Source: Williamsia phyllosphaerae
Lineage (GTDB): Bacteria > Actinomycetota > Actinomycetes > Mycobacteriales > Mycobacteriaceae
Reading direction: 5' to 3'
Assembly (NCBI RefSeq): GCF_014635305.1
Contig: NZ_BMCS01000002.1
Span: 682,001-746,000, forward strand
Length of the DNA: 64,000 nt
The translations under genes and the position numbers were made by a program. Shown here piece by piece: positions 1 through 7,116 of the stretch (position 1 is its first letter; each line of letters starts with the position of its first letter). The notes under the pieces were generated by a model. The model did not search any database and was not told the DNA's origin. It saw only the letters and a program-made list of their open reading frames with translations.

Positions 1-718
1 CCGGATCGTCCGCTACGGCGACCACCCCGACCAGCACATCGCCGTGCGCACACCCAGAGCGACGCCCCGATGGACCGCGGTGCTCGTCCACGGCGGGTAC
101 TGGCGCTCGCCGTACAAGCTGGATCTGATGGACCCGATGGCCGACTCGCTGTCAGCGCACAACGTGGCTACCTGGAACGTCGAGTACCGACGACCCGATG
201 AGCACGGTTGGGCGGCCACGACGGCTGATCTCGCAGCGGCGCTTCAAGCGGTCGAGGTGGACACCCCGATCGTGGTCATCGGTCACTCGGCGGGCGGTCA
301 GCTCGCGCTGCGCGGGGTGGCCGACCTGCCCGTCGGGTCGCGTCCGACGCTGGCGGTGTCGTTGGCCGGGGTCATCGACCTCGAGCGGGCGGACCAGTTC
401 GACATGGGCGACGGCGCCGTCGCCAACGCGCTCGGACACCACTGGAGCGGCGACTCCCCCGACGACGTCGCGTCATCACCCCGACACCGCCTGCCGCTCG
501 GCATCCCGCAGATCGTCGCCTGCGGCCTCGACGACGACCCGCACCTGCTCGACTTCAGCCGCGACTACTCCGCCGCAGCTCTGACGGCCGGGGACGTGCT
601 TACCGAGATCCACTCGGCAGGGGACCATTTCGACATCATCGACCCGGTCGCACCGTTGTGGGCCGAGGTCCTCGCCGGCATCGAGCTCGCGCTGGGTTCA
701 GGACGCGTGGACGCTTAG
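1..718 (+). CDS. Alpha/beta hydrolase, kynurenine-formamidase-like (5' end missing)
   Basis: The reading frame is open to the left edge (it enters at base 2), so the true start lies outside the window; the GTG at 44 is only an internal candidate. The protein has an HGGYW oxyanion-hole motif about 25 residues after that GTG and a GHSAGG nucleophile elbow about 55 residues further on, and a late His within SAGDHFDI, which completes a Ser-Asp-His hydrolase. The HGGxW motif is typical of the arylformamidase (AFMID) and hormone-sensitive-lipase branches. The gene converges on kynureninase and the two overlap by 21 bp at their 3' ends, which supports a role in N-formylkynurenine hydrolysis in tryptophan breakdown. 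A generic esterase remains possible. Confidence 0.75.
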   Translation, partial: RIVRYGDHPDQHIAVRTPRATPRWTAVLVHGGYWRSPYKLDLMDPMADSLSAHNVATWNVEYRRPDEHGWAATTADLAAALQAVEVDTPIVVIGHSAGGQLALRGVADLPVGSRPTLAVSLAGVIDLERADQFDMGDGAVANALGHHWSGDSPDDVASSPRHRLPLGIPQIVACGLDDDPHLLDFSRDYSAAALTAGDVLTEIHSAGDHFDIIDPVAPLWAEVLAGIELALGSGRVDA

Positions 719-1918
719 TTCGTCGCGGATCGCCTCGATGCCGAGGCGGACCTCGTCGAACGTGGTGCTCAGCGGACTGAGTCCGAGTCGGATGCCGGTG
801 GGACCACGGAAGTCGGGAATGATGCCGCTGCGCCAGAGCCGCGGGGTGATCGCGCGGAACGCCGGGTGGTCGATGGTGATGTGACCGCCGCGTTCGGCCG
901 GGTCCCGCGGCGTGGACACCTCGACGTCGAACGGCGTGAGCAGCTCGTCGACCAGTTCGAGAGCGAACGACGTGAGCGCCACCGACTTCGCGCGGACGGC
1001 CTCGACCCCGACCTCCTCGATCAGATCGAGCATGTCGGCCATCGGGAGCATCCCGAGGACCGCCGGGGTGCCGCTCAGGATGCGTCGGATGCCCTGCGCG
1101 GGAACGTAACCCTGTCCCATCTCGAACGAGTCGGCGGCACCCATCCAGCCCCAGATCGGTTGGACGATGTCGTCGAGATGTCGCTGGGCGACGTAGGCGA
1201 ACGCGGGCGCACCCGGACCTCCGTTGAGGTACTTGTAGGTGCAGCCGACGGCGAGGTCGACGTCCCAGCCGTCGAGGTCCATGGCCACCGACCCGGCGGA
1301 GTGGCAGACGTCGAGCAGGACGAGCGCGCCGTGGGTGTGGGCGAGCCCGGTGATGGCCTGGGCGTCGAGCAGATGCCCGGACCGGTAGGCGACATGGCTG
1401 ATGAGCACCAGCGCGGTTCTGTCCGAGATCACCTCCGCCACAGCGTCGGCCGTGACGCCACCGTCGAACGGCGGGTCGATCCATCGGAGTACCGCGCCGG
1501 TCTCGCCGGCGATGCCCTCGGCGAGGTAGCGGTCGGTGGGAAAGTTGCCGCGGTCGAGGACGATCTCGGTGCGGTCGGCGCGCAGCGCGAGAGCCGCGCG
1601 CATGAGCTTGTAGAGCAACACCGTCGTGGAATCCCCGACCACGGTCTGACCCGGTTTGGCGCCCAGGGTGACGGCGCCGATGCGGTCACCGAGAGTGAGC
1701 GGTAGCTCGAACCACCGTTCGTCCCACCCGCGGATCAGACGGCCACCCCACTCGTCGTCGACAAATGTGCGCATCCGTTCCGCGGTCACCCGCGTGGGCC
1801 GTCCGAGCGAGTTGCCGTCGAGGTAGGCCTGCACTCCCCCGCCGGTGACGAAGCGGTCGACGAAGGGACGCAGCGGGTCTGCGGCGTCGAGGGCGGCGGC
1901 TCGGTCCTCGGTGGTCAT
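698..1918 (-). CDS. kynU: Kynureninase
   Basis: This PLP-dependent enzyme cleaves kynurenine or 3-hydroxykynurenine to (hydroxy)anthranilate and alanine in the cytoplasm. The 406-residue length matches the family. The PLP-binding Asp lies in LLDVCHSAG (about residue 203) and the Schiff-base lysine in CTYKYLNGGPG (Lys229). The ATG at 1918 is preceded by GAGGAG six bases away, so the start is secure. Its 3' end overlaps the convergent formamidase-like hydrolase, the enzyme of the previous pathway step. The 5' leader contains the 21-bp-period repeat array that also covers the end of the upstream parA gene, so read-through from parA is possible. Confidence 0.95.
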   Translation of the reverse strand: MTTEDRAAALDAADPLRPFVDRFVTGGGVQAYLDGNSLGRPTRVTAERMRTFVDDEWGGRLIRGWDERWFELPLTLGDRIGAVTLGAKPGQTVVGDSTTVLLYKLMRAALALRADRTEIVLDRGNFPTDRYLAEGIAGETGAVLRWIDPPFDGGVTADAVAEVISDRTALVLISHVAYRSGHLLDAQAITGLAHTHGALVLLDVCHSAGSVAMDLDGWDVDLAVGCTYKYLNGGPGAPAFAYVAQRHLDDIVQPIWGWMGAADSFEMGQGYVPAQGIRRILSGTPAVLGMLPMADMLDLIEEVGVEAVRAKSVALTSFALELVDELLTPFDVEVSTPRDPAERGGHITIDHPAFRAITPRLWRSGIIPDFRGPTGIRLGLSPLSTTFDEVRLGIEAIRDELSVHAS

Positions 1919-1949
1919 CGATACTCCTCATCGGGCGGTGATTTTCACC

Positions 1950-2010
1950 GTACGTGCCCAACTGGCGGATGTACGTGCCCAACTGGTGGGTTTAGGTGCC
2001 CAACTGGCGG
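1950..2010. repeat. Array A: three direct repeats, 21-bp period
   Basis: The core GTGCCCAACTGGCGG (with one T change in the middle copy) occurs at 1954, 1975 and 1996, exactly 21 bp apart, so the copies face the same side of the helix. The third copy supplies the stop codon and last codons of the ParA gene (C-terminal QLGT). Two other arrays in the window (6934 and 10880) have a 22-bp period and a related core also ending in GGCGG. Confidence 0.85.
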
Positions 2011-2867
2011 AGTGGGAGCTTGTCGTCGGCCTCGACCATGATCGTGCGGGTCAGCTCGCGGAACTGGTCGAACTGTCCGCGCGACCCGTACTTCGCCCGC
2101 AGCGACGCATGCGACCCGAATTCGGCTGCGGCCGCGATCGAATTCGCCTCACCCAGGTACCCGGGCAGGACGTTCTGGATGGTCGAGTCACGGCGGAGTC
2201 GGGTGACGGTCTCCTTGTGTACCGACGAGTTGGCCTTGAACTTGGTGATCACCACTCCGAGTTCGACGATTCGCCTGCCGATCTCCTCGCCGAAGCGCCC
2301 GATGTAGGTCTGCACCTGCGGGATGCCGTAGGTGGACAGCACATCCGGGATGGTCGGGATGATGTACCCGTCGGCCATGGCCAGACCGTTCAACGTCACC
2401 GGACCCATGTTGGGCGGGCAGTCGATCAGCACGTAGTCGTACTGGTCGACCACCAGCTCCAGGGCGTCGCGAAGTGCTGATACCCCGGCGAGGGTGTCGT
2501 CGCGGCGAACCCGCATCGCGCTGAGTTCCTCAGTGACCTCGATCAGGTCGAGCGACGACGGGATGAGGTCGAGTCCGGCGACCCCGGACACCGTCGACAC
2601 GTCGCGCTGCAAGGTGTCCGGCAGTGAGAACTCCGACGTCTGATCGACCGCGTCGGCGAACACAGTGGCGAGCGTGTGTCCTGCGGCGTTGAGCTTCACC
2701 CAGCGTTCGTCGCCGAGGAACATCGTCGTCAGGTTGATCTGCGAGTCGAGGTCGACGACGAGGACGCGACGGCCGAACTCGCCGGCCATGAACTCGGCGA
2801 CGCCGGCGGTGACCGTCGTCTTCCCGACGCCGCCCTTGAGGCTGATCGTCGCGATCACCGAGGTCAT
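1992..2867 (-). CDS. ParA/Soj-family ATPase (orphan)
   Basis: This 291-residue deviant-Walker ATPase has KGGVGKTT at residues 11-18, the switch region DLDSQINLTT, and Walker B LIDCPPNMG. ParA proteins form ATP-dependent dimers on DNA and move chromosomes, plasmids or protein cargo, normally with a ParB-type partner. No ParB-like gene lies next to it here. It has no N-terminal HTH, so it resembles chromosomal Soj or type Ib ParA. It lies downstream of a zeta toxin module and its last codons fall inside repeat array A. This could be a remnant of a plasmid-maintenance locus or a positioning ATPase for a distant partner; the cargo cannot be told from sequence. Confidence 0.9.
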   Translation of the reverse strand: MTSVIATISLKGGVGKTTVTAGVAEFMAGEFGRRVLVVDLDSQINLTTMFLGDERWVKLNAAGHTLATVFADAVDQTSEFSLPDTLQRDVSTVSGVAGLDLIPSSLDLIEVTEELSAMRVRRDDTLAGVSALRDALELVVDQYDYVLIDCPPNMGPVTLNGLAMADGYIIPTIPDVLSTYGIPQVQTYIGRFGEEIGRRIVELGVVITKFKANSSVHKETVTRLRRDSTIQNVLPGYLGEANSIAAAAEFGSHASLRAKYGSRGQFDQFRELTRTIMVEADDKLPLRQLGT

Positions 2868-2959
2868 CGAGCAGTCCGCTCGGCCCGACGTGGTCGCATA
2901 CCGTCGAGACTAAATACGACATCACGTCACCGCGACCGGATCGTGCAGACTCGGCTCGC

Positions 2960-3547
2960 TCAAGCCCCTCGGCCGTCGATCAACTCCGGGGGCGTCCATG
3001 TCGGCCAATCGGGGTACCCGGTGAGGCGACCGTGCGAAAAGTTCGCGACCACACGGAATGGGTGCGCCGCCCTCGTGTTCTCGTAGACGTTGGCCTGGTC
3101 GGACTCGTCGATCGCGGTACGTACCAGAGTCCACAATCGGCCGAACCGCTCGCGAACCTTGCCCTCAGGTACCCAGTGCCCACCGTTGGTCACCCGATCA
3201 ACCACGCGAGCGACAGCCAACTCCTCCGGGATCAACACCACGTGCAGCGTCACCTGGAAGCCTGCCGTGTGGGCAGACCTGATGAGCATCAGCTTCGATT
3301 CGTGTGAGAACACTGTCTCTGCGACGAACGAGAGGCGCTCATCGATGCGACGCTGTCGTTCCCGCGAGGCCAACGTAGCGGCTTCATAGGCGTGGGCAGC
3401 GGCGTCACCGGGCCAGAGCTCTGCTGCAATGATGTCGGCATTCACAAACGGAAGATCGGTCACGGGACGCAGGATCTCGTCGTGGAATGTGGTCTTCCCT
3501 GCGCCATTTGGTCCGACGATGAGGTGCAGAACGGGGTCGGAGGTCAA
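2960..3547 (-). CDS. Zeta-toxin-family P-loop kinase
   Basis: This 195-residue protein has an N-terminal Walker A GPNGAGKTT (residues 13-21), followed by the zeta-type VNADIIAAEL segment and an ETVFSH motif. Zeta toxins phosphorylate UDP-N-acetylglucosamine and so block wall synthesis. The substrate is inferred from the family, and some members act on other small molecules. Translation starts with TTG overlapping the TGA of the upstream antitoxin gene (TTGA), without a clear Shine-Dalgarno site. Toxin synthesis should therefore depend on translation of the antitoxin first. The partner is not a classical epsilon antitoxin. Confidence 0.85.
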   Translation of the reverse strand: MTSDPVLHLIVGPNGAGKTTFHDEILRPVTDLPFVNADIIAAELWPGDAAAHAYEAATLASRERQRRIDERLSFVAETVFSHESKLMLIRSAHTAGFQVTLHVVLIPEELAVARVVDRVTNGGHWVPEGKVRERFGRLWTLVRTAIDESDQANVYENTRAAHPFRVVANFSHGRLTGYPDWPTWTPPELIDGRGA

Positions 3548-3918
3548 GCCTGTCGCGAATCCTGATCGCGAGCGGGATGACGAACGACGTTGCCGTCATC
3601 GTCCAATTCGACGTACGACCGGCCTTCACGATCGAACTTCTCGGCCAGGTTCAGATCTGTACGGCGTTCAGCGGTACGTTCAGCCCATTCGGCTCGGACG
3701 ACCGCTTGTTCGTGGACAGTCAACTCGTCGTACTGTCGGTGACCGTCGAGCACCTCGGCGATGTCTCGGTGCGCAACGGTCGGAGAGGCCTCCAGCTCAC
3801 GTCCGATGCGCGCCCAATGTGCGATTTGCTGTGCGGCGCTGCGGCTCATCACCCCGCCTACGAGCTTTGCGGAGGTGTACAACTCGTCGTCGACTCGTGT
3901 CGGAGATGTGGTTGCCAT
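3544..3918 (-). CDS. ParD-like antitoxin of the zeta module
   Basis: This is a 124-residue protein. The ATG at 3918 has a strong AAGGAGG eight bases upstream, so I prefer it to an in-frame start 42 bases earlier. The first 45 residues (VDDELYTSAKLVGGVMSRSAAQQIAHWARIG region) resemble the ribbon-helix-helix ParD-like antitoxins that are found with zeta toxins. The rest is charged and probably wraps the toxin; it ends in an acidic VELDDDGNV stretch. Overlap with the toxin start gives antitoxin-first expression. As in other TA loci it probably binds its own promoter, where an extended -10 is visible. Confidence 0.8.
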   Translation of the reverse strand: MATTSPTRVDDELYTSAKLVGGVMSRSAAQQIAHWARIGRELEASPTVAHRDIAEVLDGHRQYDELTVHEQAVVRAEWAERTAERRTDLNLAEKFDREGRSYVELDDDGNVVRHPARDQDSRQA

Positions 3919-3943
3919 GTGATGTCGCCTCCTTGATTCAGCA

Positions 3944-3952
3944 AGTGTAGCA
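3944..3952 (-). promoter_or_regulatory. Candidate extended -10 of the toxin-antitoxin operon
   Basis: On the minus strand TGC-TACACT fits the extended -10 form TGn-TAnnnT, 26 bases before the antitoxin ATG. No good -35 hexamer is visible at normal spacing. Confidence 0.35.
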
Positions 3953-3988
3953 ATCTGCAACGGGAGGAGCGTCTGTTCTCGAGACCCC

Positions 3989-5242
3989 TCAGTTCACCCG
4001 ACCGGGCGCACCCACCGATTTGCGCCATGCGCTGAACGAGCGGACCGGCGCCCGACCCGGACGGACCAGCCACGGCCACGGGTGGATCTCGACCGGTTCG
4101 ACGCGTCGGGAGATGGACTGCCATCCCGGTACCGGGGCCCACGTCGCGGCCACCGAGCGGTCGGCGAGTTCGTCGGCGACCACGCCGCGTCGGACCTCGA
4201 CATCGCGGCGTTGCGCGAGGTCACCCAGGCATTCGGCCAAGAAGACCAACCGTTTGCCGGACAGTCGCAACCGCTGCAGCAGCGGCTCGTCGAACACGAA
4301 CACCGCGGGCAGCGTCGGGTTGGTGTCGAGGGCGGGGTCGGTGTCGCCGAGGGATTCCGCGGTCAGCCACACCGCGTCGGCGTGACCCGGGCCCTCGACC
4401 TCGTCGGGTCCGGCGGGGATGTCGGCGGCGCCGAGGTACGGGCCGTCGACGGACGGACCGGTCGCATCCGACGGCCAGCCCTCGATGGGGCAGTTGTCCG
4501 ACAGCGAACACTCCCGGCACAGCGCGGGCGCCCGCTTGTTCACCTGCCAGCGACTGAACCCGTACGGCTTGCCGGAGCCGGTCCCGATCGTCCACTGCCA
4601 GCCGAGCCGGTTGGCCGCACGCGACCCGTCGAGTAGGTGCGCGAACATCTCGTCCTCACCGTCGCGCCAGGTTGCCCCGGCGCGCACGGCCCACTGCGAC
4701 GACAGCCACATCCGCGTCTGGTTCACCAGCCACCCCTCGGTGTGCAGCTCCCCGACGACGGTCTCCATGCACTTCATGTCGTCGGGCCACGGGTTGTCAG
4801 TCCACCGCGATCCCGCGCCGGCACGAGGCTGGTCGCGTCGCAGTGAGGCCCCGAGGTCGCGACCCACCCGGGCGTAGAGGTGGCGGGCGTACTCCTGCCA
4901 CATCAGCTCGTCGCGGTAGCGACCCTTGTCGCGGCCCGGCGCGTCGGACACCGCGTCCCACACGGTTCGCAACGGCAGCAGGCCGTGGCGGATGTAGGGC
5001 GACATCCGGCTCGCACCGCGTCGATCGACCGGCAGCACGGTGCTGCGATCACGCGCGTACCCGGTGATGTCGACACCGGCCAACGCGGTGTCGGCCGCGA
5101 CCTGTCCCCCGGTGAACCCTCCCGCGGTGATGTCGGTGGGGCTTTCACGAGCGAGGTCGCCGAGGTGCTCGGCGACCCAGGCGATCGATTCACCGTGGTC
5201 GGATCCGGACGCGGGCGCGGGAGGTGTGGGCAGTAGAGGCAT
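3989..5242 (-). CDS. Photolyase/cryptochrome-like protein with reversed domain order
   Basis: This is a 417-residue protein. Residues about 40-240 match the helical FAD-binding domain of photolyases: FTGGQ, SRMSPYIRHG (79-88), YRDELMWQEYARHLYAR (109-125) and NRLGWQW (211-217), the counterpart of NQHGWQW in the classical photolyase at 37168-38595. Residues about 288-375 resemble the start of the alpha/beta antenna domain (LPAVFVFDEPLL, then GKRLVFLAECLGDL and VEVRRGVVADEL), which is N-terminal in every classical photolyase. Cysteines at 158, 242, 245 and 251 suggest a 4Fe-4S cluster as in PhrB/FeS-BCP enzymes. The ATG at 5242 follows the GNAT stop by two bases. Substrate (CPD, 6-4 product or signalling) is unknown. 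Confidence 0.8.
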   Translation of the reverse strand: MPLLPTPPAPASGSDHGESIAWVAEHLGDLARESPTDITAGGFTGGQVAADTALAGVDITGYARDRSTVLPVDRRGASRMSPYIRHGLLPLRTVWDAVSDAPGRDKGRYRDELMWQEYARHLYARVGRDLGASLRRDQPRAGAGSRWTDNPWPDDMKCMETVVGELHTEGWLVNQTRMWLSSQWAVRAGATWRDGEDEMFAHLLDGSRAANRLGWQWTIGTGSGKPYGFSRWQVNKRAPALCRECSLSDNCPIEGWPSDATGPSVDGPYLGAADIPAGPDEVEGPGHADAVWLTAESLGDTDPALDTNPTLPAVFVFDEPLLQRLRLSGKRLVFLAECLGDLAQRRDVEVRRGVVADELADRSVAATWAPVPGWQSISRRVEPVEIHPWPWLVRPGRAPVRSFSAWRKSVGAPGRVN

Positions 5243-5244
5243 GT

Positions 5245-5766
5245 CTATCCCGTGGTCAGTGGCAGGTGCATCACGTGCAGGCCCACCCGACCGTGCCGGG
5301 CGCTGTCGAAGGCGCCCGGCACGGTTCCGATGATGTCGAAACCGAGGCTCTGCCACAGCGCGACGGCTGCGGTGTTCGTCTCGACAACGGCATTGAACTG
5401 TATGGCCGCGAACGCTTCTTGCCGATGCCAGTCGATCACGTACTCGCCGAGCAACCGCCCGACGCCTGATCCGCGTGCGTCGGGCGAGACCATGAAGCTC
5501 GCCGTCCCGACATGCGCGCCGCGCGCGGGCCGGTTCGGCCCCATCGTCGCCGTGCCGAGCACGCGCTCACCGTCGACCGCGACGACGACGTGCGACGTCG
5601 GGCCGCCGAGCCACACGCCGCGGGACTCGTCGCTCGACCATGCGGGGTCGAACGCGTAGGTCTCCCCGTCGGCGACGATCTCGGCGAAGAACGGCCAGAT
5701 CTGCGGCCAGTCGGTGTCGGTGAAGGGTCGGATCGTCACCGACGCCGACGCGCGTGCTGCGGTCAC
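5245..5766 (-). CDS. GNAT-family N-acetyltransferase
   Basis: This GNAT fold protein, about 173 residues, shows the acetyl-CoA pyrophosphate loop as SPDARGSGVGRLL and a following VVETNTAAVALWQSLGFDIIGTVPGAF, which is the usual C-terminal GNAT signature. The substrate is unknown; the family includes phosphinothricin/amino-acid acetyltransferase-like members with this length. I chose GTG at 5766, five bases after the aldo-keto reductase gene ends; GTG at 5739 (giving MTIRPFTD) is a fair alternative because the fold begins there. It sits between an aldo-keto reductase and the photolyase-like gene with almost no spacing, which indicates one transcript. Confidence 0.85.
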   Translation of the reverse strand: MTAARASASVTIRPFTDTDWPQIWPFFAEIVADGETYAFDPAWSSDESRGVWLGGPTSHVVVAVDGERVLGTATMGPNRPARGAHVGTASFMVSPDARGSGVGRLLGEYVIDWHRQEAFAAIQFNAVVETNTAAVALWQSLGFDIIGTVPGAFDSARHGRVGLHVMHLPLTTG

Positions 5767-5770
5767 GCCT

Positions 5771-6775
5771 CTAGACGATGCGCTTTTCGGGGCTCTTGGT
5801 GAGCGATGCATCGCGAATGATGCTGCTGCCCAACGCCTCGTCGATCTTCTTCAGCACGTCGGCGTCGAGGGTGACCTCGGAGGCCTTGACGTTCTCGGTG
5901 ATCTGCTCGGGGCGCGACGCACCGACGAGCGCGGCGGCGATGTTGTCGTTGGCGAGTACCCATGCGATGGCGAGCTGCGACATCTTGATGCCCAGATCGT
6001 CGGCGATGGGCTGCAGTTTCTGCACGTTGGTGAGGACCTCGTCGTCGAGGTAGCGCTTGATCATCTCGTCGCCACCCTTGTCGTCGGTGGCACGCGACCC
6101 GGCCGGCGGCGCCTCGCCCGGCTTGTACTTGCCGGTGAGCACGCCCTGGGCGATCGGCGACCACACGATCTGCGAGATGCCGAGCTCCTTCGAGGTCGGG
6201 ACGACCTTCTCCTCGATGACGCGCCAGAGCGCGGAGTACTGCGGCTGGTTGGAGATGATCGAGAAGCCGGCGTCGCGGGCGAGGATCTGGCCCTCCTGCA
6301 GCTGCTCGGCGGTCCACTCCGACACACCGATGTAGAGGGCCTTGCCCGAGCGGACGACGTCGGCGAACGCCTGGATCGTCTCCTCCAGCGGGGTCTCGTG
6401 GTCGTAGCGGTGCGCCTGGTAGAGGTCGACGTAGTCGGTGCCGAGGCGCTTGAGTGAGGAGTTGATGCCCTCGCTGATGTGCTTGCGTGACAGGCCGGTG
6501 TCGTTGGGGCCGAGCTTGCCGACCGGGAAGTAGACCTTCGTGAAGATCTCCAGCCCCTCGCGGCGCTCGCCCGAGAGTGCCTTGCCCAGCACGGTCTCGG
6601 CGGCGCCGTTGGCGTAGACGTCGGCGGTGTCGAAGGTGGTGATGCCGGCCTCGAGGGCAGCGTGCACGCACTTCTCGGCGATGTCGTTCTCCACCTGAGA
6701 GCCGTGGGTCAACCAGTTGCCGTACGTGATCTCTGAGATCTTGAGACCGCTGTTGCCGAGGTACCTGTAAGCCAT
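5771..6775 (-). CDS. Aldo-keto reductase, potassium-channel-beta/YghZ type
   Basis: This 334-residue NADPH-dependent reductase has the catalytic tetrad Asp49 and Tyr54 (FDTADVY), Lys80 (FTKVYFP) and His122 (YQAHRYD). The opening MAYRYLGNSGLKISEITYG is typical of the AKR6/AKR12 branch. The ATG at 6775 is favoured because the family N-terminus begins there and GGAAGG lies upstream; an open frame continues further upstream but is low complexity and overlaps a repeat array. It is the first gene of an operon with a GNAT enzyme and the photolyase-like protein. It may reduce reactive carbonyls; the physiological substrate is not evident. Confidence 0.92.
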   Translation of the reverse strand: MAYRYLGNSGLKISEITYGNWLTHGSQVENDIAEKCVHAALEAGITTFDTADVYANGAAETVLGKALSGERREGLEIFTKVYFPVGKLGPNDTGLSRKHISEGINSSLKRLGTDYVDLYQAHRYDHETPLEETIQAFADVVRSGKALYIGVSEWTAEQLQEGQILARDAGFSIISNQPQYSALWRVIEEKVVPTSKELGISQIVWSPIAQGVLTGKYKPGEAPPAGSRATDDKGGDEMIKRYLDDEVLTNVQKLQPIADDLGIKMSQLAIAWVLANDNIAAALVGASRPEQITENVKASEVTLDADVLKKIDEALGSSIIRDASLTKSPEKRIV

Positions 6776-6933
6776 GTGGTGCGTGCCTTCCGTTCGCTTC
6801 AGTTCGTGCGGGAGCGCTCGAACGCTTCCCCTCCTTCGACTGTAGGCGCGCGGCCGTCGGGGTCGCCGAAGCGCGGGATGACCGCCGCCCAGGACGCGGT
6901 CGGCGGCGAGGATGTGGGCGGGGTTCTTCGGAC

Positions 6934-7021
6934 GGCACGTTCGGCGGGTGCTCAGGGCACGTTCGGTAGGTCGTTGCGGCACGATCGGCGGGTGGTTAGG
7001 GCACGGTCGGCGGTAGTACGT
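6934..7021. repeat. Array B: four direct repeats, 22-bp period
   Basis: The core GGCACGTTCGGCGGGTG, with one to four changes, begins at 6934, 6956, 6978 and 7000, always 22 bp apart. A partial fifth copy (ACGTTCGGCC) lies at 7018, out of phase. The five bases between cores are also similar (CTCAG, GTTAG). The same unit with the same period recurs at 10880-10937. Confidence 0.88.
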
Positions 7022-7079
7022 TCGGCCGACACCGGCTCGTACCTTTGACCGATATTCGCGTCGTTTGTGGCGGAAACCC

Positions 7080-7108
7080 TTGACCTCGAGCTCGGTTCAC
7101 ACTGGACT
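7080..7108 (+). promoter_or_regulatory. Candidate whiB7 promoter, leaderless start
   Basis: TTGACC at 7080, a 17-bp spacer and TGGACT at 7103 place the expected transcription start at or just before the ATG at 7117. No Shine-Dalgarno sequence precedes that ATG, so the message would be leaderless. The -10 match is weak. Confidence 0.4.
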
Positions 7109-7116
7109 GTGGCGTC

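Larger units (their letters stand above)
6776..7116. other. Divergent intergenic region between the aldo-keto reductase and whiB7
   Basis: This is the only gap above 300 bases. It holds repeat array B (6934-7021), a candidate whiB7 promoter (7080-7108), and presumably the promoter of the aldo-keto reductase operon on the minus strand. Mycobacterial whiB7 genes have a long leader with an upstream ORF; here the candidate promoter lies too close to the ATG to allow one, unless a second start site exists further upstream. Confidence 0.6.

Noticed and set aside
866-1705. 279-residue open frame opposite kynU
   Set aside because: Antisense shadow; kynU on the minus strand has catalytic residues and a ribosome site.
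1950-2010. Replication origin with iterons
   Set aside because: There is no Rep gene, AT-rich unwinding element or DnaA box beside the repeats, and related arrays occur at two other loci.
6776-6982. Upstream extension of the aldo-keto reductase by 69 residues
   Set aside because: The extension is basic low complexity, overlaps repeat array B and lies before the conserved family N-terminus that has its own ATG.
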